Shown here: positions 10,648-22,450 of the stretch, piece by piece | Numbering within the stretch: position 1 is the stretch's first letter | Layout of the letters: each line of letters starts with the position of its first letter | Source of the DNA: Roridomyces roridus | Taxonomy: Eukaryota; Basidiomycota; Agaricomycetes; Agaricales; Mycenaceae | Assembly: GCA_029378245.1 (NCBI GenBank) | Contig: JARKIF010000021.1 | Location: 62,001 to 126,000 of the forward strand | Length of the DNA stretch: 64,000 nucleotides | Reading direction: 5' to 3' | Program-made: the position numbers and the translations under genes | Notes under the pieces: generated by a model | The model's input: the letters and a program-made list of their open reading frames with translations, nothing else | Database searches by the model: none | What the model was told of the DNA's origin: nothing

Positions 10648-11188
10648 GACGGGGAACGGAAAGGGAGGTGACCGGAGGTCCGCTAAGTTGCCACGTGTAT
10701 TATGGGGTTGTGTGGGAGAAACGAGGGCGGTCGGCATGCCGCCACGCGTCAGACGACACGGAGATTACTTTTGAATTGAGTTACAGAATACGCCCAGGTG
10801 GGGTGGAGACCGGTGGCACGTAATGACAGTACATGTGTTGTACGTTGGAAATTCTTGATGCCTCGGCGGGGATGCAGTACTTACTGGCAGTGGAAGGCAA
10901 GGTGAAGCCACTGGCCAGCACGCCAGTCATTGAGTCAACGTCCAAACTGAAAAGTTGATTCGTAGGTCCTCAATCAATTGACAATCAATCAAACTATTTG
11001 TTCTCTGTCAATTGATCATCATCGGCCCGCATCTCGTGGTTGCGTTACAACTTGATCGAAGTTCTTCATGGCCGGACGTTCAGGGTCGGGTCCCTGACCC
11101 TCGCGTCAGGGACTGGCCCCATAGTTACTCTTCACTCGTTCCTTCTTCTTTCGCGCGTCCCTCTCTCTCATTCAACCCACCTTGTACG
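10648..11188. other. Shared upstream region between divergent genes
   Basis: This 540-bp gap separates the P450 start (minus strand) from the membrane-protein start (plus strand). It is not obviously coding. Several CAATTGA/TCAATTGA words occur at 10970-11020, and an imperfect palindrome (GGGTCCCTGACC...GTCAGGGAC) lies at 11085-11115. I assign no function. Confidence 0.5.
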
Positions 11189-12670
11189 ATGAAGGACTTG
11201 AGTATCGACAAAGCCTCAGTGCGTTGAACTCTTAAGAGTCATCGGTATCACTTATACAATGCCCCACAGCTCATAGCTCTCATCATCGAGTCGGTCAATA
11301 TCGGTCAGTTGCTTATCTTCACACCCTCGCATGTAAAAAGACCTTGAGTTGGGAACAGGGATATCCACAACACTGTCAATCGCTACCTCCCTCATCATTC
11401 TCAACAAACCGAAGACCAGCAACCGGAACTGGCATCTTTTGGGAACTTTAGCGCTCATCTGGGCGCTCAGCATCGCGGTGCGCACCTCTCTCTTCTCCTG
11501 GGAGTGGTGGAAGGAACATTAAATCATTCGTAGCACTGGATAATCGACATCACCCGTGCGTATCAAGGCTTCATCGAAGCACCCGAAGGGGCCATCGCGT
11601 ACTATGGGCTGGTTTCCAACCCGCTTGAGGCGGCTAAGGATGGGGTGTACATCACGGTCACGCTGGTCGCTGACCATTTCATGGTAATCAAGTTCAACCT
11701 CGAGATTCAAAATAGATGATGATCGTTCGATTTTCAGATCTACCGCGTCTGGATGGTGTGGAACCGGAACTGGTATATTGCCGTTTTGCCCATCCTCCTC
11801 TGGATCGGCGGTGCGGGTATGTACATGCGCAATGGAACCTGTAATACTGAATCAAAACAACTCGACAGTCAGCGGATACACTGTCACGCACCTCCTCCTC
11901 CTTGCCGGGCACGGAGACCTGTTTGTGTCGAGCTTAGCACCATGGGCTCTGACGTTCTTTGCCATGTCCCTGACTTTGAACGTGGTCTGCACATGTAGGA
12001 TATCTACTCGCCCTTCCGGCAAGCCACTGAACGGGTCTAGTACTCATTGCCGGCCGTATCCTATGGACGCACATGAAAGTGCGCATAGTTCGGACTGGGG
12101 GTAGTTATGTGTTCACCGTCTTGGTGCGTCTGCCCTCACACAGAATCTCCGAACTCAAAATTGATGGGGCAATTTGCTAATTCTAGACGGTCCTCGTCGA
12201 GTCGGCGGCCCTGTATTCGCTCTCCCTGGCAGTTCTCCTGACACTGTACGATCTCGGACTGAACTCGCAGTACATTCTGTTGGATTGGGTGCGTCTTGAA
12301 ATCAAACTCCGCTTTGATCCATCTGATTGGGAATCGAATTACAGACCACCTCCCTCATCGTGCGTTGCCTTTCCACTCATGCTCATGATCTACTCACCCC
12401 AGGAATTTGAAACAGGGAATCGCATTCAGCATGATAATCTACAGACTCGCAATGCCATCAACAGGTTCAACAGACAACGGGATTTCAACCATTGATCATG
12501 CCCAGCCCGGGTCGGCACGAGCCGGCGCGAACGCTAGAGCAAATTCGTATACATATCCGCTGACGAGTGTGAATGTTACTCGATTAGTGGAAGTCAGCCG
12601 GGATACAGACGCGGATCGAGATGGCGATGGGGGGTATAAGCCGCAATCGGAGTGGATTTCGGCGGTCTGA
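11189..12670 (+). CDS. Multi-pass (about seven-helix) membrane protein of an agaricomycete-expanded family
   Basis: About ten exons, all GT-AG, give roughly 325 residues starting MKDLSIDKAS. Six to seven hydrophobic segments are visible: LIALIIESVNIGISTT, LLGTLALIWALSIA, a segment around VYITVTLVADHF, WYIAVLPILLWIGGA, the stretch ending NVVCTLLIAGRIL, and ESAALYSLSLAVLLTLY. The stretch DHFMIYRVWMVWNRNW between two helices is typical of the large agaricomycete family of seven-helix proteins with no assigned role. The C-terminal tail (GYKPQSEWISAV) is hydrophilic and Ser/Thr/Asp-rich, so it probably faces the cytosol. Frame continuity fixes the last intron acceptor at the AG before GGAATCGCATTC. 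A sensor or transporter role would be a guess. Confidence 0.8.
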
Positions 12671-12978
12671 GCTCAGCTGGATGAAATTTCTAGTTTGATG
12701 TTACGCTGTCGGAAGGAGGAAAAGGACATCCGGAAAGTCGTTAACAATCCGCCTGTCCAAGTCTTAGAAAAAAACGATCATGGAAGCTAAGTACTGACAG
12801 TGTTCGCCCAATTCGAACGGAAGGAACACATCTAATTTGCGGAAAGCCTGAGCATGGTATGTATGTACACTGTTCGTTACAAGATCTATGGACAGATTGA
12901 AATACACTAGGTAGGAAGAATCGCTGTACGACATTATATTATATTACTTCACTCATACGTTCGTCATGCGGAGCCTCC

Positions 12979-14153
12979 TCACCCGCCCAGGCTCGCAATA
13001 CAATCCTACACAATACACTCAGTAAGTAAACCAACTTCAAGCAAATACGACTCACCGAAAGCCAATCTGTGGGCGGATCCACCCTCTGAATACGTGAGTT
13101 GGCGTCCAACAGCGGAAAAAACCGCTTCTTCGCACTCCTCCACCACCTCCCATCCAGCGCTATCTCAAGCTCTACCACCGGCAACGGGTCTATAGGCAAC
13201 TCGCACATCCGGCGATCAACGTCTTGCAGGCTGTCATCCAGCGGATAGTGCAGCGTGAGCACGATCTTCTGGATGGCAGAGCTCGATGAGAGGGTGGCGA
13301 GGACGGGGAGCGCATATGGGAAGCCGCGGAGGTGTAGGCGCAGGATGCGCAAGCGGGGGAAGGCGGAGAGGGTGATCACGGGAGGGACGCCCCATGCGAC
13401 GAAGTCGAAGATCTCGATGTTCCGGATCGTCGGGGGGAAAGATGTGTCAACCCAGCCGGTGAGCTGGGGGTGCCCGAGGATGGAGAGGGCTTTGAGGGAA
13501 GTGCAGTCGAAGGGGGAGAGCTCGTGGAATAGCCAGTCGTTGACGCCGTGCGAGGACGCTGTAATCGCAAGCGTCGTGAGTCGTGTGCGTTTGGCGTGTG
13601 GGGGAATGGGCTCGAGGGGGAGTGCAGGTGTTCCCGAGGCCTGGGCGACGAGATCCGTGGCGGCGAGGTCGAGGTGTCGAATCGCCGGCGAGCAGCGTGC
13701 CCAGATGAGTAGGAATAGTGCCGGGTCGGCAAAGTTGCAACGGAATTTTAGGCGCCGCAGCGTTGGTTGGCTGACGAACTCCTGTAGCGCAGTTGCAGCC
13801 AGGGAGGCAAGCGCTCGGCCCCCGAGGTCAATGGAGGCGTGCTGGGGGCGTAGCAACGGCGAGCGACAGATCGCGTCAAAGACGGCGGGGGGGAGTGACT
13901 CGGAGACGACTTCGAGGTACTGGACATGCCGCATAAGGTGTGGCGCAGAATGTAGGTGGTACCAGCGCTGCTCGTTTGTCATCGCAGTCGGCATACGAAA
14001 CGATACGCGCCTGAAAAGATGGGCTTGGGCGTTCGCTGCCCAAGCGCGGGTGACTAACGCGCAGGCCCGGAGGTTGGGAGAGTCCAGGAAGATGAGGCAG
14101 TGGTCTACGAGTTCCTGCACCTGCATGGGCGAAGCCATGGCTGAGGAATGCAA
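12979..14153 (-). CDS. F-box-like / leucine-rich repeat protein 1
   Basis: The N-terminus carries an F-box-like motif (VQELVDHCLIFLDSPNLRAC, then ALVTRAW). A long region of irregular leucine-rich repeats follows. Such proteins usually act as substrate adaptors for SCF-type ubiquitin ligases. The main exon is 13056-14153. A 50-bp intron with good sites (gtgagt...gtgtag, 13006-13055) leads to a nine-codon last exon ending IASLGG, 374 residues in total. Reading through the intron instead would give 404 residues ending at 12939. The start could also be the internal Met at 14138, which puts the F-box nearer the N-terminus. Related to the genes at 21010 and 31728. Confidence 0.75.
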
Positions 14154-15850
14154 GGCGAGAAATTGGGGCTCAGGAACATCCCGAATGGTGATTGCCTCCT
14201 AATCAATGAATCAGATCCAAGGGGCGGAGACGTTTTGGCCGGAGTGAAGCGGGCATTCCTGGACATGCTTGGTGAGGGCTCGGGGAGGGAAAGGACTCTG
14301 TTCAACTTACACCCGTGGAATTATACATCCTTCTCTCTTGTCTTCAGAAAATCCGCCTTCAGTATCCCCGCATGTGACTGCTGATTTTGTCTCGCCCGAT
14401 CGACTGCAAATCCATCACGTTTCAAAACTCAAAAGATGATTGAAAGATGATGTCAAGTCTATAGCCAGTTGAATAGACATGAAACGCAATTCTACAGGCA
14501 GGAGTAGCGAGCGAAGACTTGGTTAGCCCCACAGTAATTCCCTACGCATTGCCCCATCATGCCAAGTCTCAATGTCCGTAACTCTATCACAACTCTAATT
14601 TCCAGGCAATGCAATTTGGAATTGTGGTTACCACCCCGGATTTACGCGTTCCGGACATCAGCGGACATCACTTGATCCCTAAAATCCAGAGCCCGATGCA
14701 CGTTGGTCATCGGTGCCCTAAATGTACCGAGCCGCTATCATGCGCTAATTTAGGTGAATCGATTGTGGACCACCTGTGAGGCTAATGTTCGACGCAGGCG
14801 ATTGGTCCGCGAAGGTTACTTACTTGATCGCAGCGGTGGATAGATTGCACCACAAGAGATCGATATGTGGTGACTCGGTTGTACGATGCGCACATTACTT
14901 AAGACACATTGAACCTGGCGCCTACACTCATGCTCCTCCATGATCGCGAACATCAAAGCCGAAGAGGCTCGGACTTTTCGGATGTTCGAAATAATGTCCT
15001 CGGCAAGTCCCCGGGCCGCTTCCAACTTCTGTGTATTTTGCGCCGACTATGTAGACAGATTTTCATCACCCCCGTAGTACGTTGGACATGTGTTCAATTT
15101 GGAATTGTATTTGAGCTAGCGAGAGTTGCTCAACGTCCCCATCAAGTCGGATCAGTGATCAAAATCATCATCATGATACCGTCATCCACATATTTCTTGC
15201 TCCACTTCTCCTGCTTGAGATCTGGATACGCCGAGGACCCCCGAAGCCTTCATTCCCGTTCCATCACACGGCACCTTAGGTGATGGATTGAGAACCAGCG
15301 TGAGGTAAACAGAATCACATCGCGGCACGGTACGGTATCAATGATCACAGCGCTACTTATTCCGGCTCAGCTGGCTTCCCAAGCTCAAGAGTCAAAAGGC
15401 CCATTGAGCCAGGCACAAATCCCACCTTTTTCCCAAGCATTGGGCCGTAAGACTGGTGAATTCTCCTCGTATGACAATAGAACAATACGAGACGAAGGTC
15501 AAGGCGCCGGTGGGTGATTGACTCCTAACGGTGCTCACTGCTATCCCGTTTGTTGAGTGTCCGTGATAACGCTGTCCTGAAATCAGCTAGGCATAAAAAA
15601 ACCTTGAGAAACCACCGATCAGTTCAATTGGCGGCGCAAAATTTAGTTAGCCGTTCCAGTATCCAGTGTCCAGTCCCGTATACTTATACTGCAGCGCATC
15701 AAGCAATTCACCACGCCAACAGGCGTGCAGAATCTCGAAAATTATCTCTTGATGGCTGGGACAGTTGTCAGGAAGACTAATTGAATTGAACAGGTTTCGG
15801 TCATACGGTGTACCAAGATACAGTCTCTTACATCGCCAAGAAATTCAACC
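14154..15850. other. Gene-free stretch
   Basis: In this 1.7-kb stretch open frames are short and lack splice-compatible extensions or recognisable motifs. I saw no tRNA, satellite or inverted-repeat pair. It serves as upstream DNA of the F-box-like gene (minus strand) and 3' flank of the MYND gene. Confidence 0.5.
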
Positions 15851-17670
15851 CTAAAGCGTACGCCCGACACTCGCCAACCTCCTCCTATAAAACTCCCTCT
15901 CCTCCTCCTTCTCCTTCTTCGTCGCCGCCTTATACTTCCCTGCCTTCTCCGCCGTCTCAGGAGTCAGCACCACATTGTACTCTTTCTCAAACTGCCGCCG
16001 AATCTGGTCTGGCGTGACCTCGCTATCGGGGCCCATGGCCAGTTGGTTCCAGGTCGCGAGGACGCGCATCTGGTGGATTGCTGAGAGGTCGCCCGTGGCC
16101 ATGGCGCGCCGGCGGGCAACGAGGAATTCGATATCGGCTGCACACATATGCGGACGCTCACTTGGATGGAATTCAGTATGATGGAGCAAGGAACTCACCG
16201 CCGGGTGGGAAGTTGATTAGGATTGAAATCGTGTGTCCAGGAGTGGTATCAAACTAAATGAAAACTCAGCGTTGCGTTGGGTGTGTGGAATGGGTCAGGA
16301 CTCACATGGTAGAAAGACCGCTGCGAGTCGGGCTTGCTGAGATACCAAATTTGACGCCATAGAGCCGGGGATCTGATATACCCATCGGCGACGGGAGGAC
16401 AACCAATAAACTCCGCGGGCGCGTCCGGCGCGGGTGCGAGACGCGGATCGAAATCCTTTTTGCCGCAGAATTTCTTGTGTTCTGGCCAGTCCTTCTTCTG
16501 GCAATCACTGTGCGCCGACTCGAGTCAGACACTCATTTGTTTCTGAAACTTGGAAAGGGGACGCACCTGCTGCAGTAAAGAACGATCTGACAACGGCCAC
16601 AACGCTTGAGTTTCTCGAGGTCCGTTTTCTTGAGACACACGCTACAAGCGTGGTAGGCGATCGCGTCGCGTTCTTTGCACTGCGAGTTATCTACCGTCTT
16701 CTTGAGGTTGTTGCGCTTGATGCCGTCGCGGGACATCTCCTTGCGAGCTTTGCGGTCGTCGTCGCGAGGGCGGGCGGAAGAAATGACGGGGATATAGGGT
16801 TCGAAGGGGTAGTTTGTCTTGGAGATCGGTGTCGATAAGTGTAATAGGAGGAAAGGAGGTGCGACGTACATAGACGCGTATGATACTTACGAGAGTCGAG
16901 ACGATGCAGAAAGTGCGCCAAAGGAACGCCCTGTGGACGAATGCCTTCAAGTGGTCCGACGCGTCCGGGGAGTATCGGTATTCATGAGCGACGAAGGGAT
17001 GTTCGTACAAGAAGACTTCCTTGACCCGCATGTTTCCCGTGGGGTCGTGCGCAACGATCTGCTTGAGCTGTAGAAGTCTGGTTGTCAGAGAAAACTCAGA
17101 GCAAGTCCATCTGCGACGCACCAAGTTGATGAGGTTATACTCGCCGTCGCCGATGAGAACTTGGATCCTAAGCTCTGGGCAGATGATACGGCTGTTGTCT
17201 CGCGGACAAGTGCAGGAACCGCGGTACAGCCCGTCCAGAGCCAACTCCCTCTTCTTCTCAACGCTCAAAGCCTTCCATTCCTCCTCAAAGTTCCCGTACT
17301 GAAGCTGCTCCACGGCTAGAGCAGCAAGCACGCCCTCCGCGCGCATGAGCTCCTTGGTGGTCCGGACATTATCGAGGTTGAATTCATTCATAGATTGACT
17401 GTTCCAGGCCCATTCATTGTCCTCCCGCTTATCCATCGCCTGAAAGTCGATGAAGTGTGAGTATTTGAAGTTCAGCTCTTCCTCGAACCACTCGTTCCAT
17501 GCGACTCGGTCGGTGTGCTTATCCGGACGCGGGCGGTTACTCGCCTTGCGTGGCTGAGTGCGATTGCGAGATGGACCAGAGTCGGGAGTACCACCGCCGT
17601 CGCGGCGACGCTCTTGGAGGGCCCCAGCGAGTGCGCCCATCATAATCTGCTCTTTCGTGAGAGTGGACAT
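15851..17670 (-). CDS. MYND-type zinc-finger protein
   Basis: Six exons give about 510 residues. The N-terminal half (starts MSTLTKEQIMMGAL) is hydrophilic with an unrecognised conserved-looking region, including NEWFEEELNFKYSHFI and a CTCPRDNSRIIC segment. Near residue 320 lies a clear MYND finger: HACSVC, then CGRC, YCSSDCQ and HKKFC, giving the expected C/H zinc ligands. The finger is split by an intron between YCSS and DCQ, and the ligands align only after splicing. A charged, helical C-terminus follows (KKEKEEEREFYRRR). MYND fingers bind zinc and usually serve protein-protein contact in transcription or signalling. No SET domain is visible, so this is not an SMYD methyltransferase. Confidence 0.85.
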
Positions 17671-18099
17671 GGCTGTGAGTGGATTGGAGAGTCTTCAGGC
17701 TGAGCGAGAGTGGGCTTTGGTCGTGCTGGCAGAAGGTGAAGAAAAAAAGAAGCGCGCGGCGTTCGGAGTCACCCGGCCGAAGTGGTCGGCAGCTCTTTAT
17801 CAGGTGGTCATCACAAATACAAATAGCCTCCCGGAAGGACCAGAATCGAATTGAAATTTCCCTGCGGCAGCCGCATTCCGACGTCGAATAAGGACTGATC
17901 AGGTCCTGGTAACTACTTAGTAGCCTGACTTGAACCTGACTCCCAACTGACTCCCGGGCCTGAGGACCATCCCCTTCGGAAGCTTCCAATCGTCATCTTT
18001 GCTTTCATCTTGGGATTCAATTCGCTTCCTAATTACACCGTATAATCTGAGCCGTCAGCCGCAGTCCGTGGTTCTTCTTCGTCTGGACCGCTCGTCTAT
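17671..18099. other. Upstream region of the MYND gene
   Basis: I see no gene here. The stretch probably holds the MYND promoter (minus strand). Nothing else is recognised. Confidence 0.4.
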
Positions 18100-18224
18100 G
18101 GGTTTTTTCGCGGTGCGCACTGCACCCCTCTGATCCGTCTGTGGTCCGAATTGCTCAAAGGCTTTTGAGATTCCATATGGCGGTGGAGTTTATGAGGGAG
18201 TGGAAGGTTGTTCCGGTAGCGTAA
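18100..18224 (+). pseudogene. 3' relic of a secreted-protein gene related to the two next genes
   Basis: The end of this stretch translates to VEFMREWKVVPVA and stop, matching the last residues of the genes at 18872 (AEFVATWEVVPA) and 19857 (VEFVREWEVV). Further upstream, FEIPYG corresponds to their FDIQTA/FDIKRV, but a one-base shift separates it from the tail. Bases from about 18100 still resemble the GCGCAGAC...GATCCG region of the first gene. No first exon is found. It is a decayed third family member in the same orientation. Confidence 0.65.
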
Positions 18225-18871
18225 CATGCCGGTTGGATGGTTCACCACGGGGAAATCGCACGGTAACTTGGAAAGCCTGAGCCTTTATCAAGACTCAACA
18301 GATCAGAATTGAAAACTCAACTCAGTTGACCTATAGGCTATCTCTATTTTCCAGACCCGATTCATTCGACACAGCTCCTCTCATGTCTGTCAGCAAAATG
18401 TGAGAGAACCTCGCGGGCAATTGGCTTGGCAATGGACTTGAAGAGCCAACTGAGGTACTAATGATACTGCCTCCAATGGGATTCTCGCAGCCAGTCGAAA
18501 GCTGTCGATGTCGAATGAACAGCTGCTTGTCGATAGGCATCTTTGTTCGCCCTGGGAAGAGAATAAGCATTTCAACTGGGTTCTACTGGAGTGAAGCAGG
18601 CGATGTTGTATCAAGGAAGGCTACCCAGACTGAGGAATATCGCCATTGTGAATGGGGAAAAGAGCCCTGCATCTCGTCAACAATTTCAGGTGACCTCTGA
18701 ATTTCAGACGAACAGTCATACTTCTGTCATCTTTGAGAAGTTGGAGCAGAATCTTACTTTGAACTCTCTTGGCACCTCTCACGACGCGATTCGTCGCCTC
18801 CAAGATTGAATTGTCCCTGGGATGAATATAAAAACTCGGTCGGTCCACCGCAAATAATCAGTACACCCACC
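18225..18871. other. Intergenic stretch with a TATA box
   Basis: No coding region is supported. TATAAAA at 18827-18833 lies 39 bases before the ATG at 18872 and is the likely core promoter of the first secreted-protein gene. Confidence 0.5.
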
Positions 18872-19567
18872 ATGTACTTTGCAAAACTCTTCCTCATCAT
18901 CGCACCACTCGCCCTCCAAACCCACGCCCAGATCCTCACCGCAGACAATCCAAACCTCCCACTCATCCAAACCCCCGCGCGTGCGAGCCGTGTCCCGCAG
19001 CTCTCCACCCTCGCTACCCCCACCGTCCCGGCCTTCGTCCCTGCCCAGTCGGACATTGTCAAAAACACCACAGTCCCCCTGGGCCAGATTTCCTTCCTCG
19101 GATGGCGCTTTCCCGTCATCGCCGGGTTTGACGACGATACGGAGGTGTTCGATGGTACCAGCAAGAATATCACAATCTTCTTCACACCGCCTGGCGGGGT
19201 GGAGGCGCGCGTTGTTAGGCGAGTACCCAGTTTTTAAAATTCACTGGAGAATACGCGTTGATTGATGCGTCCCACAGCTTCTTCAGCGGCCCTCCCATCA
19301 CCTCCCGGTGCGAATTCATTCCTGGAGATTCCTTCCTTGCTGGAGTCATGGGCACCGTGGTTGGAACGTGAGTTTCATAGATTCAAAGTACTAACCAACC
19401 GGACTGACCATAATTTTTTTCTCAGATATCAAGGCAGATGGGTCGTCAATTTTGGAAGCAGCGCAGACACCACGGCGCCTTTGGATCCGACGACGGGGTG
19501 CGGACCGCAGCCCTTCGACATTCAGACTGCGGAGTTTGTGGCTACTTGGGAGGTTGTGCCGGCGTGA
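18872..19567 (+). CDS. Small secreted protein of unknown function, paralogue A
   Basis: Exons 18872-19218, 19278-19367 and 19426-19567 give 192 residues. A clear signal peptide (MYFAKLFLIIAPLALQTHA) ends before QIL. The mature protein has sequons (NTT, NIT), FDGTSKNIT, FFTPPGG, two cysteines (SRCEF and TGCGPQPF) and ends in VVPA. Intron 1 begins with GC (AG|gcgagt) instead of GT. The paralogue at 19857 has the same intron with normal GT in the same phase, and only this splice keeps the frame. I do not recognise the family. A role at the cell surface or in the medium follows from the signal peptide only. Confidence 0.85.
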
Positions 19568-19856
19568 GGGATGACAGCATTGATAGGACGAACAAGGGTT
19601 TCTTTGTCTGCATGATATTCCTGTTTGTACGAATTTATCGGTGAGATGTTGTGACAAACGGAACGCAGCTAAGCCCACGGAGTCTGCCGGTTTCTGAACG
19701 GCTCCACTCTAAGTGCTTCAGGAGAAATGCGGGCTCGAAGCATCGGCACTCACGACACGTCTTCGAAGTCCCCTAAACGTCCAAGTGTACTTCAATGACT
19801 GAGCATAAAAGCTGGCTAGCTGAGACGTGCGTCGTGCACTCACCCACTGACCCACC

Positions 19857-20553
19857 ATGCATCTGAGCATCGTGTTCGTTCTCCTCGGAGCATCCCTCCC
19901 TGCACTCACGCAAGCTTCGCCCAATCCCAAACTGACCGCAGGCAACTTCCCCATCGTCAATAGCCCAGTCGGCGCCGCACCAGCTCCAGACACCGACGCC
20001 GGCATTCCGATCGTCTGCCCCTTCGTCCCTTCACCCGACCACCTCATCGTCAACACCACAATCGCCCCGGGGGACATCGCATTCCTGGGGTACCAATTCC
20101 GCACCATCCCGTCCGTTAACAAGGAAGGGAATCTGCAGGTCTTTGACGGTACGGCGAAGAACATCACCACTTTTTATGCGCCACCCGGTGGACCGGAGCA
20201 ATGGCTCGGCGGGTGAGTTTTCAGCTTGATTTGAGTGGTGATTTGACGACGGACCCATTTAAAGCTTCGAGAGCGGACCGCCGATAGACTCCACCTGCGG
20301 GTTCTTCTCCGGCATGGCGTTCTACTCGATGATCATGGACACAAGCGTTGTCGGAACGTACGTCTGTTTTCTCCTCGTCTCCTGCACTTCATTGATTCGG
20401 AATCGCACGATGCATAGCTACCGAGGAAGATGGGTCTTTGAATTTGGAAGTAGCGCCCAACCACATGCGCCGTTGAGTCAGACGACGGGATGTGGGCCCG
20501 AGCCGTTTGACATCAAGAGGGTGGAGTTTGTGAGGGAGTGGGAGGTGGTGTAA
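19857..20553 (+). CDS. Small secreted protein of unknown function, paralogue B
   Basis: Exons 19857-20212, 20265-20357 and 20418-20553 give 194 residues. The signal peptide MHLSIVFVLLGASLPALTQA precedes SPNPKLT. It shares with paralogue A the block IAFLGYQF, the FDGTAKNIT motif, the APPGG turn, the GRWVFEFGSSA strand and the TGCGPEPFDI cysteine, with both introns at identical phase and position. A TATA-like CATAAAA sits about 50 bases upstream. The tandem arrangement with paralogue A and the relic at 18100 points to local duplication. Function unknown. Confidence 0.85.
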
Positions 20554-21009
20554 TGCGCGACTCGATCGGCTTGAATAAATTCCATTTACCGAGCGAGCAG
20601 AGAAAAGGAAGGAAGGAAGGGGTTCTAAAGAACGATTATCGATTAGGAATCGTAACATTACCCTGATTGTCGACTGTGGTGCTCAGAGATTGCGAGTTCG
20701 TGGACTGTGGACGAGGGCAAATGCCCAGTCCACTGCCAAGTGAAATGCTTTTTTCCCTATTTATTTTAAAGAGTGAGTTCCGTAGTTGCCACAAGTAAGG
20801 ACCCAGAACGTGGAAGTTCATCTACTGAAACCGACGGGGAAGAATTTACGGGTCGCAGAGGGCACACCCTGTGCAGCTGGAGGTCTTCCCAGGTTGTTCG
20901 AATGAGGTCTTGGGTGAAAGGACATCCTGTGGTATTTCACAACGTCTCATGGAGCCACTCGTCGTTTGCGAATTTATCAAAGCGTACCTGGGAAAGATCA
21001 ATGCGGGCT
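20554..21009. other. Intergenic stretch, partly shared with 33120-33395
   Basis: No gene is supported. Bases 20800-21009 are the 3' flank of F-box-like gene 2. In inverted orientation they closely match the block downstream of F-box-like gene 3 (for example TCATTCGAACAACCTG.GAAGAC and TTTCAG.AGATGAACTTCC). Confidence 0.6.
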
Positions 21010-22134
21010 TCAAACAAGCAACGTGGGTCTGCATACTTCAACGCCAGGCATAACAAGTACAGGTTCAGCTTGAACGAGCATGGGCTCCAACTCGAGTATC
21101 GCTAGGCGGTGGAATGGACCCTGAGGCCCGCCGCGCTTGAGCACCGATTGGATTTTCTCTATCACGTCGTCTGGGAAGTAGACGGTGTTGATTCGGATGG
21201 TGTGTAGATGCTGAGAGTACGCGACGCTTGACAGAGCTTGGACTAGACGGTTGATGTGAATGCCTGCTAGGTGCAGGGTTTTGAGATTGGGGAATACGGA
21301 GAGATCGAGAGATGGCTTGACGCCCTGTGAGGCATCTCAAGTGAGGGGAGTGGGATGCCGGGAACGCAATGAACTCACCACCAAGCGCAGATTTTCGATG
21401 TTTTCAAGGGCGGGTAGTAACACCGGCCACTGAAAGACTGCATTCGTAGTCCAGTGCACAGAAAGTGCTTGCAGACGGGAGAGGTCGAAAGGGCAATTTG
21501 GGTCTCGTAGCCAATGCCCAATGACACCTGCAAACATGTCTAGTTCGAGGGCGTCAAGCGCCACCCGTGAAGCCCCGGACGAGGAAGGGATTGGAGGAGT
21601 CCCCGTGGGATACGAATTCGAAGGCGGAATGTGGCGACATGCGAGGGCGAGGACCTTGATCGTGGGCGACGCCTGTTCCCAGATCCGGAAGAACGTCTCC
21701 GCTTGCACAAAGTTGCAATCGAGGTCCACGCTGCGAAGAGCGGGCATGCTGAGAATCTGGCGCACACCCAGTGCGTTTGCTTCCGTGAGGTCGAAATGAT
21801 CAGTTACGACGGTGTCTAGGCGAGTAAATGCCAGGCGACAGAGATCGTAAGAGTCTTTGGGATCAAAGGAAAGCTGGCGGACGTGATGAAGGAGGTGAGG
21901 GGAGCGTACGAACGTCTGCTGGAGGAGACGACGCTTGTGGTGTGTGTCGGGTCCTGGAGTTGCTTTATATAGAGGCGCTCGATAGAGGTGACAACGGGCC
22001 GGATGCGTCCAGCTCCGAGCGACGAGAGCGCATGCATGAAGATCCGAAATTGAGTCACAAAGGTGGTGAATAAATTGGTGGAGAAGCTCTGGGACATTGA
22101 GGGCAAGTTTGGTCGACATGGTGAGTCGAGTCAA
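21010..22134 (-). CDS. F-box-like / leucine-rich repeat protein 2
   Basis: Starts MTRLTMSTK (a second possible start is the next Met at 22119). The F-box-like motif is VPELLHQFIHHLCDSISDLH followed by ACALVARSW. The first exon ends after LRLVV. A 54-bp intron (donor after the codon ending ...TTGGTG) joins to GVKPSLDLSVFPNLKTLHLAG, giving leucine-rich repeats with an FPNLKTLHLAG-type register. The model ends CRPTLLV at 21010. Its last part is uncertain, because an overlapping frame (YADPRCLFEARIDLSQV) is also protein-like and might be reached by another splice. It probably acts as an SCF adaptor like its paralogues. The last 400 bases have a near copy at 32918-33395. Confidence 0.7.
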
Positions 22135-22450
22135 AGAGGAGCCGCAAGAGTCGGGAGCTATGCGGCCATCAGGCTGTCATCACGTACAAACCAACACCGC
22201 TCGAGAGTCGACTGAGATTCTCGCCTCCTGATCTTGTCCCTATCCTCTCCGACTTGGCTCAATCCTGGCAGCTCTCTGCCTGACTACTTCGATGGGATTA
22301 TTCTTGGCATCTGAACTGGATCCAACATCATAAAAATCAAGCGTTTATAGATTCAAGTCGAATTATACAAAGGAAGGCGAAATCGTTAAAAAGAATCGTG
22401 TAGTACATCTGCTTTTGCGCGAAACTCATCCAGCTCACTTATCAAGAGAT
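22135..22450. other. Short gene-free gap
   Basis: Between the F-box-like gene start and the cellulase stop (both minus strand). AT-rich text (CATAAAAATCAAGCG) near 22330 may hold termination signals of the cellulase or promoter elements of the F-box-like gene. Nothing else is seen. Confidence 0.4.

Noticed and set aside
10300..10737. Upstream start of the first P450 at 10737
   Set aside because: The extra N-terminal residues are Pro/Arg-rich and would precede the membrane anchor. MAMDTQ at 10647 gives the normal P450 N-terminus.
13255..14202. 315-codon open frame on the plus strand
   Set aside because: It lies antisense to the well-supported F-box-like/LRR gene, has Arg/Ser-rich shadow composition and has no family motif.
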